NCBI GenBank assembly: GCA_051867925.1
Contig: JBJDZI010000117.1
Location: 1-31,651 of the forward strand
Source of the DNA: CAKSQF01 sp051867925
Lineage (GTDB): Bacteria > Bacillota > Clostridia > Oscillospirales > CAG-272
DNA length: 31,651 nucleotides
Direction of reading: 5' to 3'
This document shows positions 1-6,776 of this stretch, piece after piece (the first letter of the stretch is position 1; each line of letters begins with the position of its first letter). The notes beneath the pieces were generated by a model. It was not told where the DNA came from. It saw only the letters and a program-made list of their open reading frames with translations, and ran no database searches. A program made the translations under genes and the position numbers.

Positions 1-56
1 TTCGCAACACATTGCCTGATCGTTTTCCTTTATTCGGTTCTCTGTGATCTTTTTGC

Positions 57-85
57 AAAACCAAGTCGCAAGGCTTGGTTTTTTT
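57..85 (+). terminator. Rho-independent terminator of an upstream gene outside the window
   Basis: The arms AACCAAG and CTTGGTT enclose an 8-nt loop and run into an uninterrupted T tract (79-85). The likely source is a gene that ends before the window begins. It lies upstream of the promoter at 130-158 and so insulates the first gene. Confidence 0.7.
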
Positions 86-129
86 CGTTGTGTGGTTTTT
101 CGTTGTGCGGGAAGAATTCGCAAAATCTC

Positions 130-158
130 TTGCTTTTTCCCGCCAAATGGAGTATAAT
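130..158 (+). promoter_or_regulatory. Sigma-A-type promoter for the GNAT gene
   Basis: TTGCTT (130-135), a 17-nt spacer and a perfect TATAAT (153-158). A transcript starting near 165 would have a leader of about 20 nt that contains the GGAGG ribosome binding site at 176-180. Confidence 0.75.
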
Positions 159-185
159 GGATTTACCATATCCGCGGAGGTATTT

Positions 186-848
186 ATGATAGAACTCACC
201 TATGAGTCGGAGGGCGATCTGCTCGCATCCGGCGTACCCATGATCGTTCCCATTCTTTTGTGGGAGGTCGATGGAATACTGCACATCGAGGCATACGAGG
301 GCGTGCGTTCGGTTGCAGAAATCTTCGCGGATCGTTTTGCAAAGCATCCGTTTTCAACTGCTGCCATGAAGTGGTTGGATGAGATGCTGACTCCTTTTTG
401 CAATGCACACGGATATTACCGTGAATCGCGTGGACGCTACCGCTGGTATCACCAATATACCTACGGTGAACCTGTCGATGGCGTCATTCAAAGCACCACG
501 CAATTTTGGGAGGGCACGCCCTCCCTGTCGGGACTTTTATTGGATCTCGATCCCGCGTGGCCTACCTATGTGACGGTCGTGGACGGCGTGATCGTGTCTG
601 CCGCCCGTACCAATGAATATGATCCTGATATGTCGGCGCCCGAAATTACGGTGGAAACCGCTGTCGGGCACCGAGGGAAGGGATACGGAGCCTCCAATGT
701 TGCCGCCCTTGCCGGGTGGCTTGCGCAGCGACAGGAGTATCCGCAATATGTTTGCTCTCGTTATAACCTTGTCTCCGCCAAAGTCGCGGAGCGCGCCGGA
801 TTCCGGAAAACCGGTAAAATTTACGCGTTTACTGCGTACAAAGACTGA
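186..848 (+). CDS. GNAT family N-acetyltransferase
   Basis: A 220-residue protein. The C-terminal third carries the acetyl-CoA-binding signature VGHRGKGYGAS, followed by a helix and RAGFRKTGKIYAF, the usual end of a GNAT domain. The family transfers an acetyl group from acetyl-CoA to an amine; the substrate here is unknown. The N-terminal half has no motif I recognise. The reading frame stays open upstream, but that stretch overlaps the terminator at 57-85 and the promoter at 130-158. The ATG at 186, with GGAGG five bases upstream, is therefore the start. The rqcH gene follows after 24 nt and may be co-transcribed. The GNAT assignment is firm; the function is not. Confidence 0.85.
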   Translation: MIELTYESEGDLLASGVPMIVPILLWEVDGILHIEAYEGVRSVAEIFADRFAKHPFSTAAMKWLDEMLTPFCNAHGYYRESRGRYRWYHQYTYGEPVDGVIQSTTQFWEGTPSLSGLLLDLDPAWPTYVTVVDGVIVSAARTNEYDPDMSAPEITVETAVGHRGKGYGASNVAALAGWLAQRQEYPQYVCSRYNLVSAKVAERAGFRKTGKIYAFTAYKD

Positions 849-872
849 CATACCCGTTGAAAGGAACATACT

Positions 873-2618
873 ATGGCTTTTGATGCCGGCATGGTTCGTG
901 CCATTACCAACGAACTGAATACCAAACTTGCGGGCGCGCGGGTGGAAAAGGTTCACCAACCAGAAAAGGATGAACTGCTCCTCCTGCTTCACGCGGGTCG
1001 GGAGAACTTGCGCCTCACCATCTCCGCATCGGTGAACAATCCCCGCATTCATCTGACTACCGTCTCCAAGGAAAACCCCTCCGCACCGCCTCTCTTCTGC
1101 ACGCTTTTGCGCAAACATCTGACCGGCGCCAAACTCCTCTCGCTGGAGCAGATTGGCTTTGAGCGCGTCATTCGTCTCTCTTTCCAAGCCAGAGACGAGA
1201 TGGGCTTTCACTACACCGTCCGTCTCTACGCCGAGATCATGGGAAAGTACAGCAACTTGATCCTCACCGATGAGAACGACAAAGTGTTGGGCGCGGTGAA
1301 ATCCGTGGACTTCACCACCAGCCAAAAACGGCAGGTGCTACCCGGAATGCAGTATGAACTGCCGCCTGCGCAGGACAAGATCGATCCCACCACCGAGGTG
1401 CGGGAAAATTTTCTTGCCCTTCGTGCCGACGATACGAAGGCGGCTGACAAATTCCTTACCACACACTATTTGGGACTTTCCACGCTTTCCGCGCGGGAGA
1501 TCGCGCATCACGCCGCAGATGGCTCCGATGAAGCGTTCTGGGAGGCTTTTTCCGCCTTCTTCAGCGATGTTTTGAGCGGGCGGGTAACTCCCACTCTCGC
1601 ACTGGATGAGGGCGGCAGACCGAAGGAATACGCCTTCTGCGATCTTCTGCAATACGAAGGAGTCTACACGCTCCGCCATCCTGAGACGGTCAGCGAGGTG
1701 ATCGAAGCCTACTTTCTCTCCCGCGACAATACCGATCGCGTGCATCAGCGCGCCGCCGATCTGTTCCGACTGTTACAAAATCAACAGAACCGTCTGGAGA
1801 AAAAGATTTCTTTACAGGAAGGGGAACTGGCGGAGACCGCCCGCAAGGAGACCTATCAGAAGTACGGCGAACTGATCACCGCCAACATTTACCGCCTCTC
1901 TCGCGGGATGAAGACCGCCAAAGTCGAGGACTATTACAGCGAAAATTACGAGACTATCGAAATCCCGCTGGACGTGCGCCTGTCGCCGTCGCAGAACGCG
2001 CAGGCGTATTACAAAAAGTACACGAAGCTCCGCAACGCCGAGGTGGAACTGCAAAAGCAGATCGCAGGGGCGAAGGAAGAACTAAAATATATCTTTTCGG
2101 TGCTGGACACGCTCTCCCGCGCGTCCGGACAGACCGAACTGGACGAGATCCGCACGGAATTGCAAAGTGCCGGCTACGGCTCCCGCATGAAGAAAAACGC
2201 CCCCAAGGGCGGTCAGAAGAAGAGTACCGTAAGACCCATCGAATATGTCACCTCGGGCGGCTATCGCCTCCTTTGCGGGCGCAATAACCTGCAAAACGAT
2301 GAGATTTCCCTGAAAATCGCCTCCGGAAGCGACTGGTGGTTCCATGTCAAGAACGCGCCCGGCTCCCATGTGGTGATGTTCACCAATGGAGAAGAGCCAT
2401 CCGAGCGGGACTTCACCGAGGCGGCTATGGTGGCGGCATACAACTCCTCGCTGTCCGAGGCAAAGCACATCGCCGTGGACTATACCGAGGTGCGCAATCT
2501 GAAAAAGCCTGCCGGCGCGAAGCCCGGTTATGTGATCTACCACACCAATTACAGCGCCTACGTTACCCCCGATCGGGATACGGTGGAAGGACTGAAAAAG
2601 TCCGAAAAGGGAGCGTAA
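873..2618 (+). CDS. rqcH: Rqc2/RqcH-family NFACT protein (ribosome quality control; FbpA-like)
   Basis: A 581-residue protein of normal family length. Domains in order: NFACT-N (about 1-200), a helical and coiled-coil middle (about 300-440), and NFACT-R (about 458-565) containing SDWWFHVKNAPGSHVV. RqcH binds obstructed large ribosomal subunits and recruits tRNA-Ala to add C-terminal alanine tails that mark stalled chains for degradation. Older annotations call it fibronectin-binding protein. The Asp-Arg pair known at positions 97-98 of the Bacillus protein is Glu97-Arg98 here. The ATG follows a GAAAGGA site. The next gene begins one base after the stop, which suggests co-transcription. Confidence 0.93.
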   Translation: MAFDAGMVRAITNELNTKLAGARVEKVHQPEKDELLLLLHAGRENLRLTISASVNNPRIHLTTVSKENPSAPPLFCTLLRKHLTGAKLLSLEQIGFERVIRLSFQARDEMGFHYTVRLYAEIMGKYSNLILTDENDKVLGAVKSVDFTTSQKRQVLPGMQYELPPAQDKIDPTTEVRENFLALRADDTKAADKFLTTHYLGLSTLSAREIAHHAADGSDEAFWEAFSAFFSDVLSGRVTPTLALDEGGRPKEYAFCDLLQYEGVYTLRHPETVSEVIEAYFLSRDNTDRVHQRAADLFRLLQNQQNRLEKKISLQEGELAETARKETYQKYGELITANIYRLSRGMKTAKVEDYYSENYETIEIPLDVRLSPSQNAQAYYKKYTKLRNAEVELQKQIAGAKEELKYIFSVLDTLSRASGQTELDEIRTELQSAGYGSRMKKNAPKGGQKKSTVRPIEYVTSGGYRLLCGRNNLQNDEISLKIASGSDWWFHVKNAPGSHVVMFTNGEEPSERDFTEAAMVAAYNSSLSEAKHIAVDYTEVRNLKKPAGAKPGYVIYHTNYSAYVTPDRDTVEGLKKSEKGA

Positions 2619-2619
2619 G

Positions 2620-3465
2620 ATGCGTTTATCTCTGCTTGCCGCGGTACTTTTAGTCGCGCTGTTACTGAGCCTGTTTTGCGGCTGTCAGGTCGACCTGCGC
2701 AATCCCTACGATGATGAGACAGTCGAATCCAAGTGGCAGACTGTAACGGTTTCTGTGATCACACCGGCTTCCGATGATCCGCTCGCCGAACCTGCGTTAC
2801 CGTCGACTACGACGACCCCTATTTCAACGGCACCCGTGACCGAAACGCTCCCCACAAACACAACAGCGAACCCCGTCGCTCCTGTTAGACCGCCGCTCAC
2901 CGAACCCGTCCTGCCCCCTGAGCCTGCCGACACCGATCTGGTGCTTCTCTCTGACTATCTGCCTAAGGCGATTTTGGATATCCGCTATGCAACCACCAAC
3001 AATTTTACGGGGCAGGTCATTTATGAGCGCGCCGAGCCGCGACTTCGCTATGGAACGGTGCAGAAACTCCGCACCGTCTGCCAAAAGCTGGAGGGGATGG
3101 GGTACCGTTTGGTGATCTGGGATGCCTGGCGTCCTGCTGAAGCCCAATGGAAACTGTGGAACATCTGCCCGGATCCGACCTATGTATCCAACCCCAACAA
3201 TGGCTACTCCTCCCACACCCGTGGCGGAACGGTGGATATTTCGCTGGTGTATTTGGACGGATCAACCTTGGAAATGCCCACCGACTTCGATGATTTTTCC
3301 AAAGACGCCGATACGGACTTCAGCGATGTTTCAGACGATGCGGCAAGACACGCACAGCTTTTGCAAGACGTGATGATCGAGTGCGGCTTCAAGCCCTACA
3401 AAGCCGAATGGTGGCATTTCACCGACACCGTCCCCTATGACGTGCAAGAATCTCTGCCTGAATGA
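2620..3465 (+). CDS. VanX-like D-alanyl-D-alanine dipeptidase, predicted lipoprotein
   Basis: A 281-residue protein. An N-terminal hydrophobic segment ends in LFCGC with Cys22 as the likely lipidated residue; the lipobox is not canonical. A Thr/Pro-rich linker (about 45-105) leads to a peptidase M15D domain. Visible VanX signatures are WDAWRP (Arg171), SSHTRGGTVD (zinc ligands His199 and Asp206) and EWWHF (Glu263 base, His266 ligand). The family hydrolyses D-Ala-D-Ala. Extracytoplasmic anchoring and the absence of vanH, vanA, vanR or vanS nearby argue against vancomycin resistance and for recycling of peptidoglycan dipeptides. It starts one base after rqcH, with an AAAAGGGAG site inside the rqcH end. 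Confidence 0.9.
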   Translation: MRLSLLAAVLLVALLLSLFCGCQVDLRNPYDDETVESKWQTVTVSVITPASDDPLAEPALPSTTTTPISTAPVTETLPTNTTANPVAPVRPPLTEPVLPPEPADTDLVLLSDYLPKAILDIRYATTNNFTGQVIYERAEPRLRYGTVQKLRTVCQKLEGMGYRLVIWDAWRPAEAQWKLWNICPDPTYVSNPNNGYSSHTRGGTVDISLVYLDGSTLEMPTDFDDFSKDADTDFSDVSDDAARHAQLLQDVMIECGFKPYKAEWWHFTDTVPYDVQESLPE

Positions 3466-3536
3466 ATTTCGCACGGTGCAAGTTTTCGTAAAATCGGGCA
3501 ATACTGTACACATAGCTCACATGAGGAGGAATTGTG

Positions 3537-4496
3537 ATGATGGATTATTCAAATGACAAAAAGAAGATTGTTCTGATCGGCGCAGGACTGGTGGGAATGT
3601 CCTTTGCCTATTCGTTGCTTGGCTCTCACATTTGCGAGGAACTGGGCATCATTGACATTGACAAAAAGCGTGCTGAGGGCGAGGCGATGGATCTGTCCCA
3701 CGGTCTTGCATTTTCGGGCAGTACCATGAAGATCTACGCCGCCGAGTACAGCGACTGCTTTGACGCCGATCTGGTGGTGATCTGTGCGGGCGTTCCCCAG
3801 AAACCGGGCGAGACCCGCATTGATCTGCTGCACAACAACGCCCGCGTCTTTTCGGAGATCGTGGAGAAGGTCATGGCGTCGGGCTTCAGCGGCATATTCT
3901 TGGTGGCGACCAACCCCGTAGACGTGATGACTGCGATGACCCGCGAATTGTCCGGACTGCCCGCCAACCGCGTGCTGGGATCGGGCACGACGCTGGACAC
4001 CGCCCGTCTGCGCTTTCTGCTGGGCGAGTATTTCGCCGTTGACCCCCGCAACGTCCACGCTTACGTCATGGGCGAACACGGTGACAGCGAATTTGTCCCT
4101 TGGTCGCAGGCGTATGTTTCCACCAAAAATGTTCTTTCGATCTGCGATCAGGAAAAAGATCGGTTCAGCCGCGCCGAACTGGACGACATCGCCGTGCAGG
4201 TGCGAACGGCGGCGTACAAGATCATCGAAGCCAAGCGAGCCACCTATTACGGCATCGGTATGGCGCTTCGCAGAATTGCCCGGGCGATCCTGCAAAACGA
4301 AGGTAGCGTGCTGACCGTCTCCGCTTATCTGACCGGGGAATACGGTCAGACCGGTGTGAACGTGGGCGTTCCCTGCGTCATCGGGCGGGAGGGTGTGCGC
4401 CGCGTGATCGAACTAGATCTGACTCCCGAAGAACAAACCAAACTTGCCGCCTCCTGCGACTTCCTCCGCGGCGTGCAGCAGGAATTGAAAAATTAA
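3537..4496 (+). CDS. ldh: L-lactate dehydrogenase
   Basis: A 319-residue NAD-dependent enzyme that reduces pyruvate to L-lactate, regenerating NAD+ in fermentation. The N-terminus has the Rossmann motif GAGLVG. The specificity loop AGVPQKPGETR has Gln at the position that separates lactate from malate dehydrogenases (malate enzymes carry Arg). The catalytic histidine lies in GEHGDSE, with DTARLR and ATNPVD also present. Three start codons are stacked (GTG 3534, ATG 3537, ATG 3540). GAGGAGGA at 3523-3530 gives the best spacing to 3537. A palindromic repeat begins just after the stop. Confidence 0.95.
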   Translation: MMDYSNDKKKIVLIGAGLVGMSFAYSLLGSHICEELGIIDIDKKRAEGEAMDLSHGLAFSGSTMKIYAAEYSDCFDADLVVICAGVPQKPGETRIDLLHNNARVFSEIVEKVMASGFSGIFLVATNPVDVMTAMTRELSGLPANRVLGSGTTLDTARLRFLLGEYFAVDPRNVHAYVMGEHGDSEFVPWSQAYVSTKNVLSICDQEKDRFSRAELDDIAVQVRTAAYKIIEAKRATYYGIGMALRRIARAILQNEGSVLTVSAYLTGEYGQTGVNVGVPCVIGREGVRRVIELDLTPEEQTKLAASCDFLRGVQQELKN

Positions 4497-4499
4497 ATG

Positions 4500-4620
4500 C
4501 ATTGGGGCTTCGCCTCGGAGCCGGGCGAAGCCCTGCTCCCGCTCCGCCAAGATCCTTTTTGAAAAAAGGTTCTTGGAACTCCCAAAACTTTATAAAGGGC
4601 GGCAAATCCCTGCCGCCTGA
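4500..4620 (+). repeat. Dispersed palindromic intergenic repeat, copy A
   Basis: It begins a few bases after the ldh stop and contains three hairpins. The first has 10-bp arms, GGGCTTCGCC (4505-4514) and GGCGAAGCCC (4524-4533). The second is the 16-nt palindrome CCTTTTTGAAAAAAGG near 4554-4569. The third is GGCGGCA (4598-4604) paired with TGCCGCC (4611-4617). The same modules recur on the opposite strand at 22655-22797, also just after a stop codon. This looks like a REP/BIME-like or MITE-like family. The first hairpin may also terminate the ldh transcript or stabilise its 3' end. Confidence 0.7.
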
Positions 4621-4871
4621 TGTTTGGTATGAACTGCGCAGAGCCAGAGCCAAGGAAGAGGGAGAAGGTTGCAGCAGCCGCTACGCGGCGGTTGCGAAGG
4701 AGCGGGCGAAAACTTCACGTTTGAGATGATTTTTCCGTAGAAGCGAAGGATTAAACTATTTAATCCCAGACTGTCAAATGGGTGTCACTTTTCCAAAGGT
4801 TTCAGCCGGAATCTCAACTCCAAAAACATCGAAAAATGCAATAAAAAACCGAAAAATATACCAAATCAAGA
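4621..4871. other. Intergenic remainder without a recognisable gene
   Basis: No ORF here has both a ribosome binding site and family similarity. One perfect inverted repeat is visible at 4748-4766: GGATTAAA and TTTAATCC around CTA. It lacks a T tract, so it is more likely a protein-binding site or repeat remnant than a terminator. The sequence becomes AT-rich from about 4790 up to the Nudix promoter. Confidence 0.5.
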
Positions 4872-4900
4872 TTGACATCGCCATTTACCTATGCTACAAT
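4872..4900 (+). promoter_or_regulatory. Near-consensus sigma-A promoter for the Nudix gene
   Basis: TTGACA (4872-4877), exactly 17 nt, then TACAAT (4895-4900). Transcription should begin near 4907. This rules out the longer upstream reading frame and makes the ATG at 4914 nearly leaderless. It supports the ATG at 4932, which has GAAGGGA ahead of it. Confidence 0.88.
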
Positions 4901-4931
4901 AAAGGTAGACAAAATGAAGGGATGCGATACC

Positions 4932-5468
4932 ATGCGGGAATATTGGGACGTCTACGACGGGAACGGAAACGTGATCGAAGGCAGAGTATCCATTCGGGGT
5001 CGTCATGATCTGCGGGACGGTGAGTATCACCTGGTGGTCTACGTTTGGATCATCAGTGACGACGGCAAGATCGTTCTCTCCCGTCGCCAAAAGGGCAGAA
5101 CCTTTGCTGGCGCATGGGAATGCACGGGCGGATGCGCTCAAAAAGGCGAGGACTCCCTGACCACAGCCCTCAGAGAAGTCAGAGAAGAGCTGGGCGTTGT
5201 GCTGGATCCCGCCAATGGCACTTTCTATACTCGCTACAAGCGTAATTATCCCAAAGGAGCCCGTGCCATCTGTGATGTGTGGGTGTTCCGTCAGAATTTT
5301 GAATTGTCGGAGTTCCGTCCCCAAAAGGAAGAGGTCAGCGACGTGCGGATGGTGGAGCGCAAGGAACTGATCGCCATGCTGGCAGATCGGGAGTTTTACA
5401 AACGCTATCCCTATCTGCGCCATCTGATGCGGCAATGGCTTCCGCAAACCTACATAGAATCTTTGTAA
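4932..5468 (+). CDS. Nudix hydrolase
   Basis: A 178-residue protein with a perfect Nudix box (Gx5Ex7REUxEExGU) running from GCAQKGE to REVREELGV, at about residues 60-82. Nudix enzymes cleave nucleoside diphosphates linked to another moiety, with Mg2+ held by the Glu-rich helix. The N-terminus (WDVYDGNGNVIEGR) resembles the isopentenyl-diphosphate-isomerase-like or YfcD-like branch, whose substrates are mostly unknown. The ATG at 4932 was chosen from the promoter position; the ATG at 4914 is the alternative. The gene sits alone between its own promoter and the terminator at 5481-5510. Confidence 0.88.
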   Translation: MREYWDVYDGNGNVIEGRVSIRGRHDLRDGEYHLVVYVWIISDDGKIVLSRRQKGRTFAGAWECTGGCAQKGEDSLTTALREVREELGVVLDPANGTFYTRYKRNYPKGARAICDVWVFRQNFELSEFRPQKEEVSDVRMVERKELIAMLADREFYKRYPYLRHLMRQWLPQTYIESL

Positions 5469-5480
5469 GTGTAAATACGA

Positions 5481-5510
5481 CCGTGTGGTGAGATGCCACA
5501 CGGCGTTTTT
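5481..5510 (+). terminator. Rho-independent terminator of the Nudix gene
   Basis: A perfect 8-bp stem, CCGTGTGG paired with CCACACGG, with a short loop, followed by CG and TTTTT. Confidence 0.85.
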
Positions 5511-5578
5511 AATATATGCGTGACTTGTTCGGCGATCCGTTGCATACACTAAAGCAAGAACGATAGGGAGGACGTCGG

Positions 5579-6133
5579 ATGAAACTGTGCTATACCGAGA
5601 CTCGTAAGACCCTGCGCCGCGGACGGGCGACGCTGTTATACAGACTTCGCTTGCCCCATACGGAGGGCGGTGTGCCGATGATGGAAGCCTGCTACGCAAA
5701 AGCGGCGGATGCGCTGGAGCAGTGGGCGGTCGCCACGCTCCTGCCCGGGCTGGAGCGGGAGATCGCCGAAGCACCGCGTGCAAACAGATTATACAGCATC
5801 CCGCCACAGCTTTCTTTTTCCTGCGAAGGATCGGTGATCGACGATCGCTTGATCTCGATTTGTGCCACAGTTCTGCTGGAGCAAAAGGGTGGGGTGACCC
5901 GCCATCGGGATTTGCGAGTCTGGGATTCCGCAACGGGGACAATCTGCCCCATAGAGTATTTTCTCCCCCGCAAAGAGGCAAAGCGCTACGCCCGCTGGTC
6001 GTTTCTCTTAGAAGGGGAAACCGTGCTGGCGATCCCTGTCTCCCGCAAAAACCAAAATTCCGCGCCTATCCCTGCGGGAGCGCGAAAACGCAATTATCTT
6101 CCCGTTCCTCTTGACAATTCCCGCCGAGTTTAG
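5579..6133 (+). CDS. Hypothetical protein, possibly related to the DUF3298/RsiV-like fold
   Basis: A 184-residue protein I do not recognise with confidence. There is no signal peptide or membrane segment. The central stretch (about 70-130) reads as alternating beta strands with DDRLISICATVLLEQ and RDLRVWDSATGTICPIEYF. That pattern recalls the C-terminal DUF3298 domain of RsiV-like proteins, but the match is only by eye. The tail is basic (RKNQN, ARKRNY). The ATG has AGGGAGG seven bases upstream. The promoter of the next gene is embedded in its last codons and stop. It is flanked by a terminator upstream and is probably transcribed alone. Confidence 0.6.
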   Translation: MKLCYTETRKTLRRGRATLLYRLRLPHTEGGVPMMEACYAKAADALEQWAVATLLPGLEREIAEAPRANRLYSIPPQLSFSCEGSVIDDRLISICATVLLEQKGGVTRHRDLRVWDSATGTICPIEYFLPRKEAKRYARWSFLLEGETVLAIPVSRKNQNSAPIPAGARKRNYLPVPLDNSRRV

Positions 6134-6139
6134 TATAAT
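6111..6139 (+). promoter_or_regulatory. Perfect consensus sigma-A promoter for the DUF4830 gene
   Basis: TTGACA (6111-6116), 17 nt, TATAAT (6134-6139). It lies across the 3' end and TAG stop (6131-6133) of the preceding gene. The predicted start near 6146 leaves a leader of about 112 nt before the ATG at 6258. Confidence 0.9.
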
Positions 6140-6151
6140 ATCCGTAGCAAA

Positions 6152-6251
6152 GCGGAGCGCAGGTAAAAGAAATTGCGTACCGCAGGCGGGGGACGGGCAT
6201 AGATTGGCGGCGCGAACCATATAGTGTAGCATCACACCGAAAGGATGGTTC
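6152..6251 (+). promoter_or_regulatory. Structured 5' leader enclosing the ribosome binding site
   Basis: Two foldable elements are visible. The first pairs GCGG (6152-6155) with CCGC (6180-6183) and CGCA (6158-6161) with TGCG (6174-6177). The second pairs GAACCAT (6214-6220) with ATGGTTC (6245-6251), with an inner GTGT/ACAC helix (6224-6227, 6234-6237). The Shine-Dalgarno GAAAGG (6239-6244) falls in the internal loop. It matches no riboswitch class I know. A regulatory role is inferred. Confidence 0.4.
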
Positions 6252-6257
6252 CCCAAA

Positions 6258-6743
6258 ATGTTCATTTACTCCGTCAAGGCGTCCAGCATTCGATTTTTCA
6301 CCGTACTGGTGCTGTCGGTAGCCCTGCTCACCGCGCTGATCGTGCTGGTGCCAACTTACGAACCCATGAGCGTCTCGGCATCCGAGACCGTCAACTTCAG
6401 CAAGATCAAAACCAACGAGGATCGGGTGAGTTTTCTCGCTCAGTTTGGTTGGCAGGTCTCTCCGAAACCTTTGGAAGAGGTGGCTGTTACGATCCCGGAC
6501 GAATTTGACGCCGTTTTTCTGGAGTATAACAATCTTCAGAAGGAACTGGGACTCGATCTCTCCCGATATAAGCGCAAGGACGTGATGCGCTACACCTATC
6601 AGATCACTAACTATCCGGGCTACGACGGTGTCGTCTACGCCAGTTTGCTGATCTATAAAAACAAAGTGATCGGCGGAGATATTTGCTCCGCTGACGTCAA
6701 CGGCTTCGTGACCTCGCTGAAAGGGGAGGGCGCGACGTCTTAA
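6258..6743 (+). CDS. DUF4830 domain-containing membrane-anchored protein
   Basis: A 161-residue protein with one N-terminal transmembrane or signal-anchor segment (about 11-31) and a short extracytoplasmic domain. The region from FLAQFGWQV through RYTYQITNYPGYDG to VIGGDICSADVNGF matches the DUF4830 pattern of Clostridia as I know it. The function is unknown. The ATG is 13 nt from the GAAAGG site, and the intervening bases form one arm of a leader helix. The methyltransferase gene follows closely and may share the transcript. Confidence 0.82.
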   Translation: MFIYSVKASSIRFFTVLVLSVALLTALIVLVPTYEPMSVSASETVNFSKIKTNEDRVSFLAQFGWQVSPKPLEEVAVTIPDEFDAVFLEYNNLQKELGLDLSRYKRKDVMRYTYQITNYPGYDGVVYASLLIYKNKVIGGDICSADVNGFVTSLKGEGATS

Positions 6744-6760
6744 ACCGCAATAGAAAGGAT

Positions 6761-6772
6761 GCCCTACGGGGC
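6761..6772 (+). promoter_or_regulatory. cUACGg tetraloop hairpin between the RBS and start codon of the methyltransferase gene
   Basis: GCCC (6761-6764), TACG, GGGC (6769-6772) forms a 4-bp GC stem capped by a UNCG-class tetraloop. It separates GAAAGG (6753-6758) from the ATG at 6777. Looping out the hairpin reduces the spacing to about six bases. Confidence 0.55.
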
Positions 6773-6776
6773 TAAA

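Noticed and set aside
75..185. N-terminal extension of the GNAT protein
   Set aside because: It overlaps a terminator and a promoter. The ATG at 186 has an ideal ribosome binding site.
2620..3465. Vancomycin resistance gene
   Set aside because: No vanH, ligase or two-component genes nearby, and the protein appears exported.
6239..6254. T-box-like sequence (GGATGGTTCCCC) before the DUF4830 gene
   Set aside because: It lacks the conserved T-box core and specifier region, and the gene is not amino-acid related.
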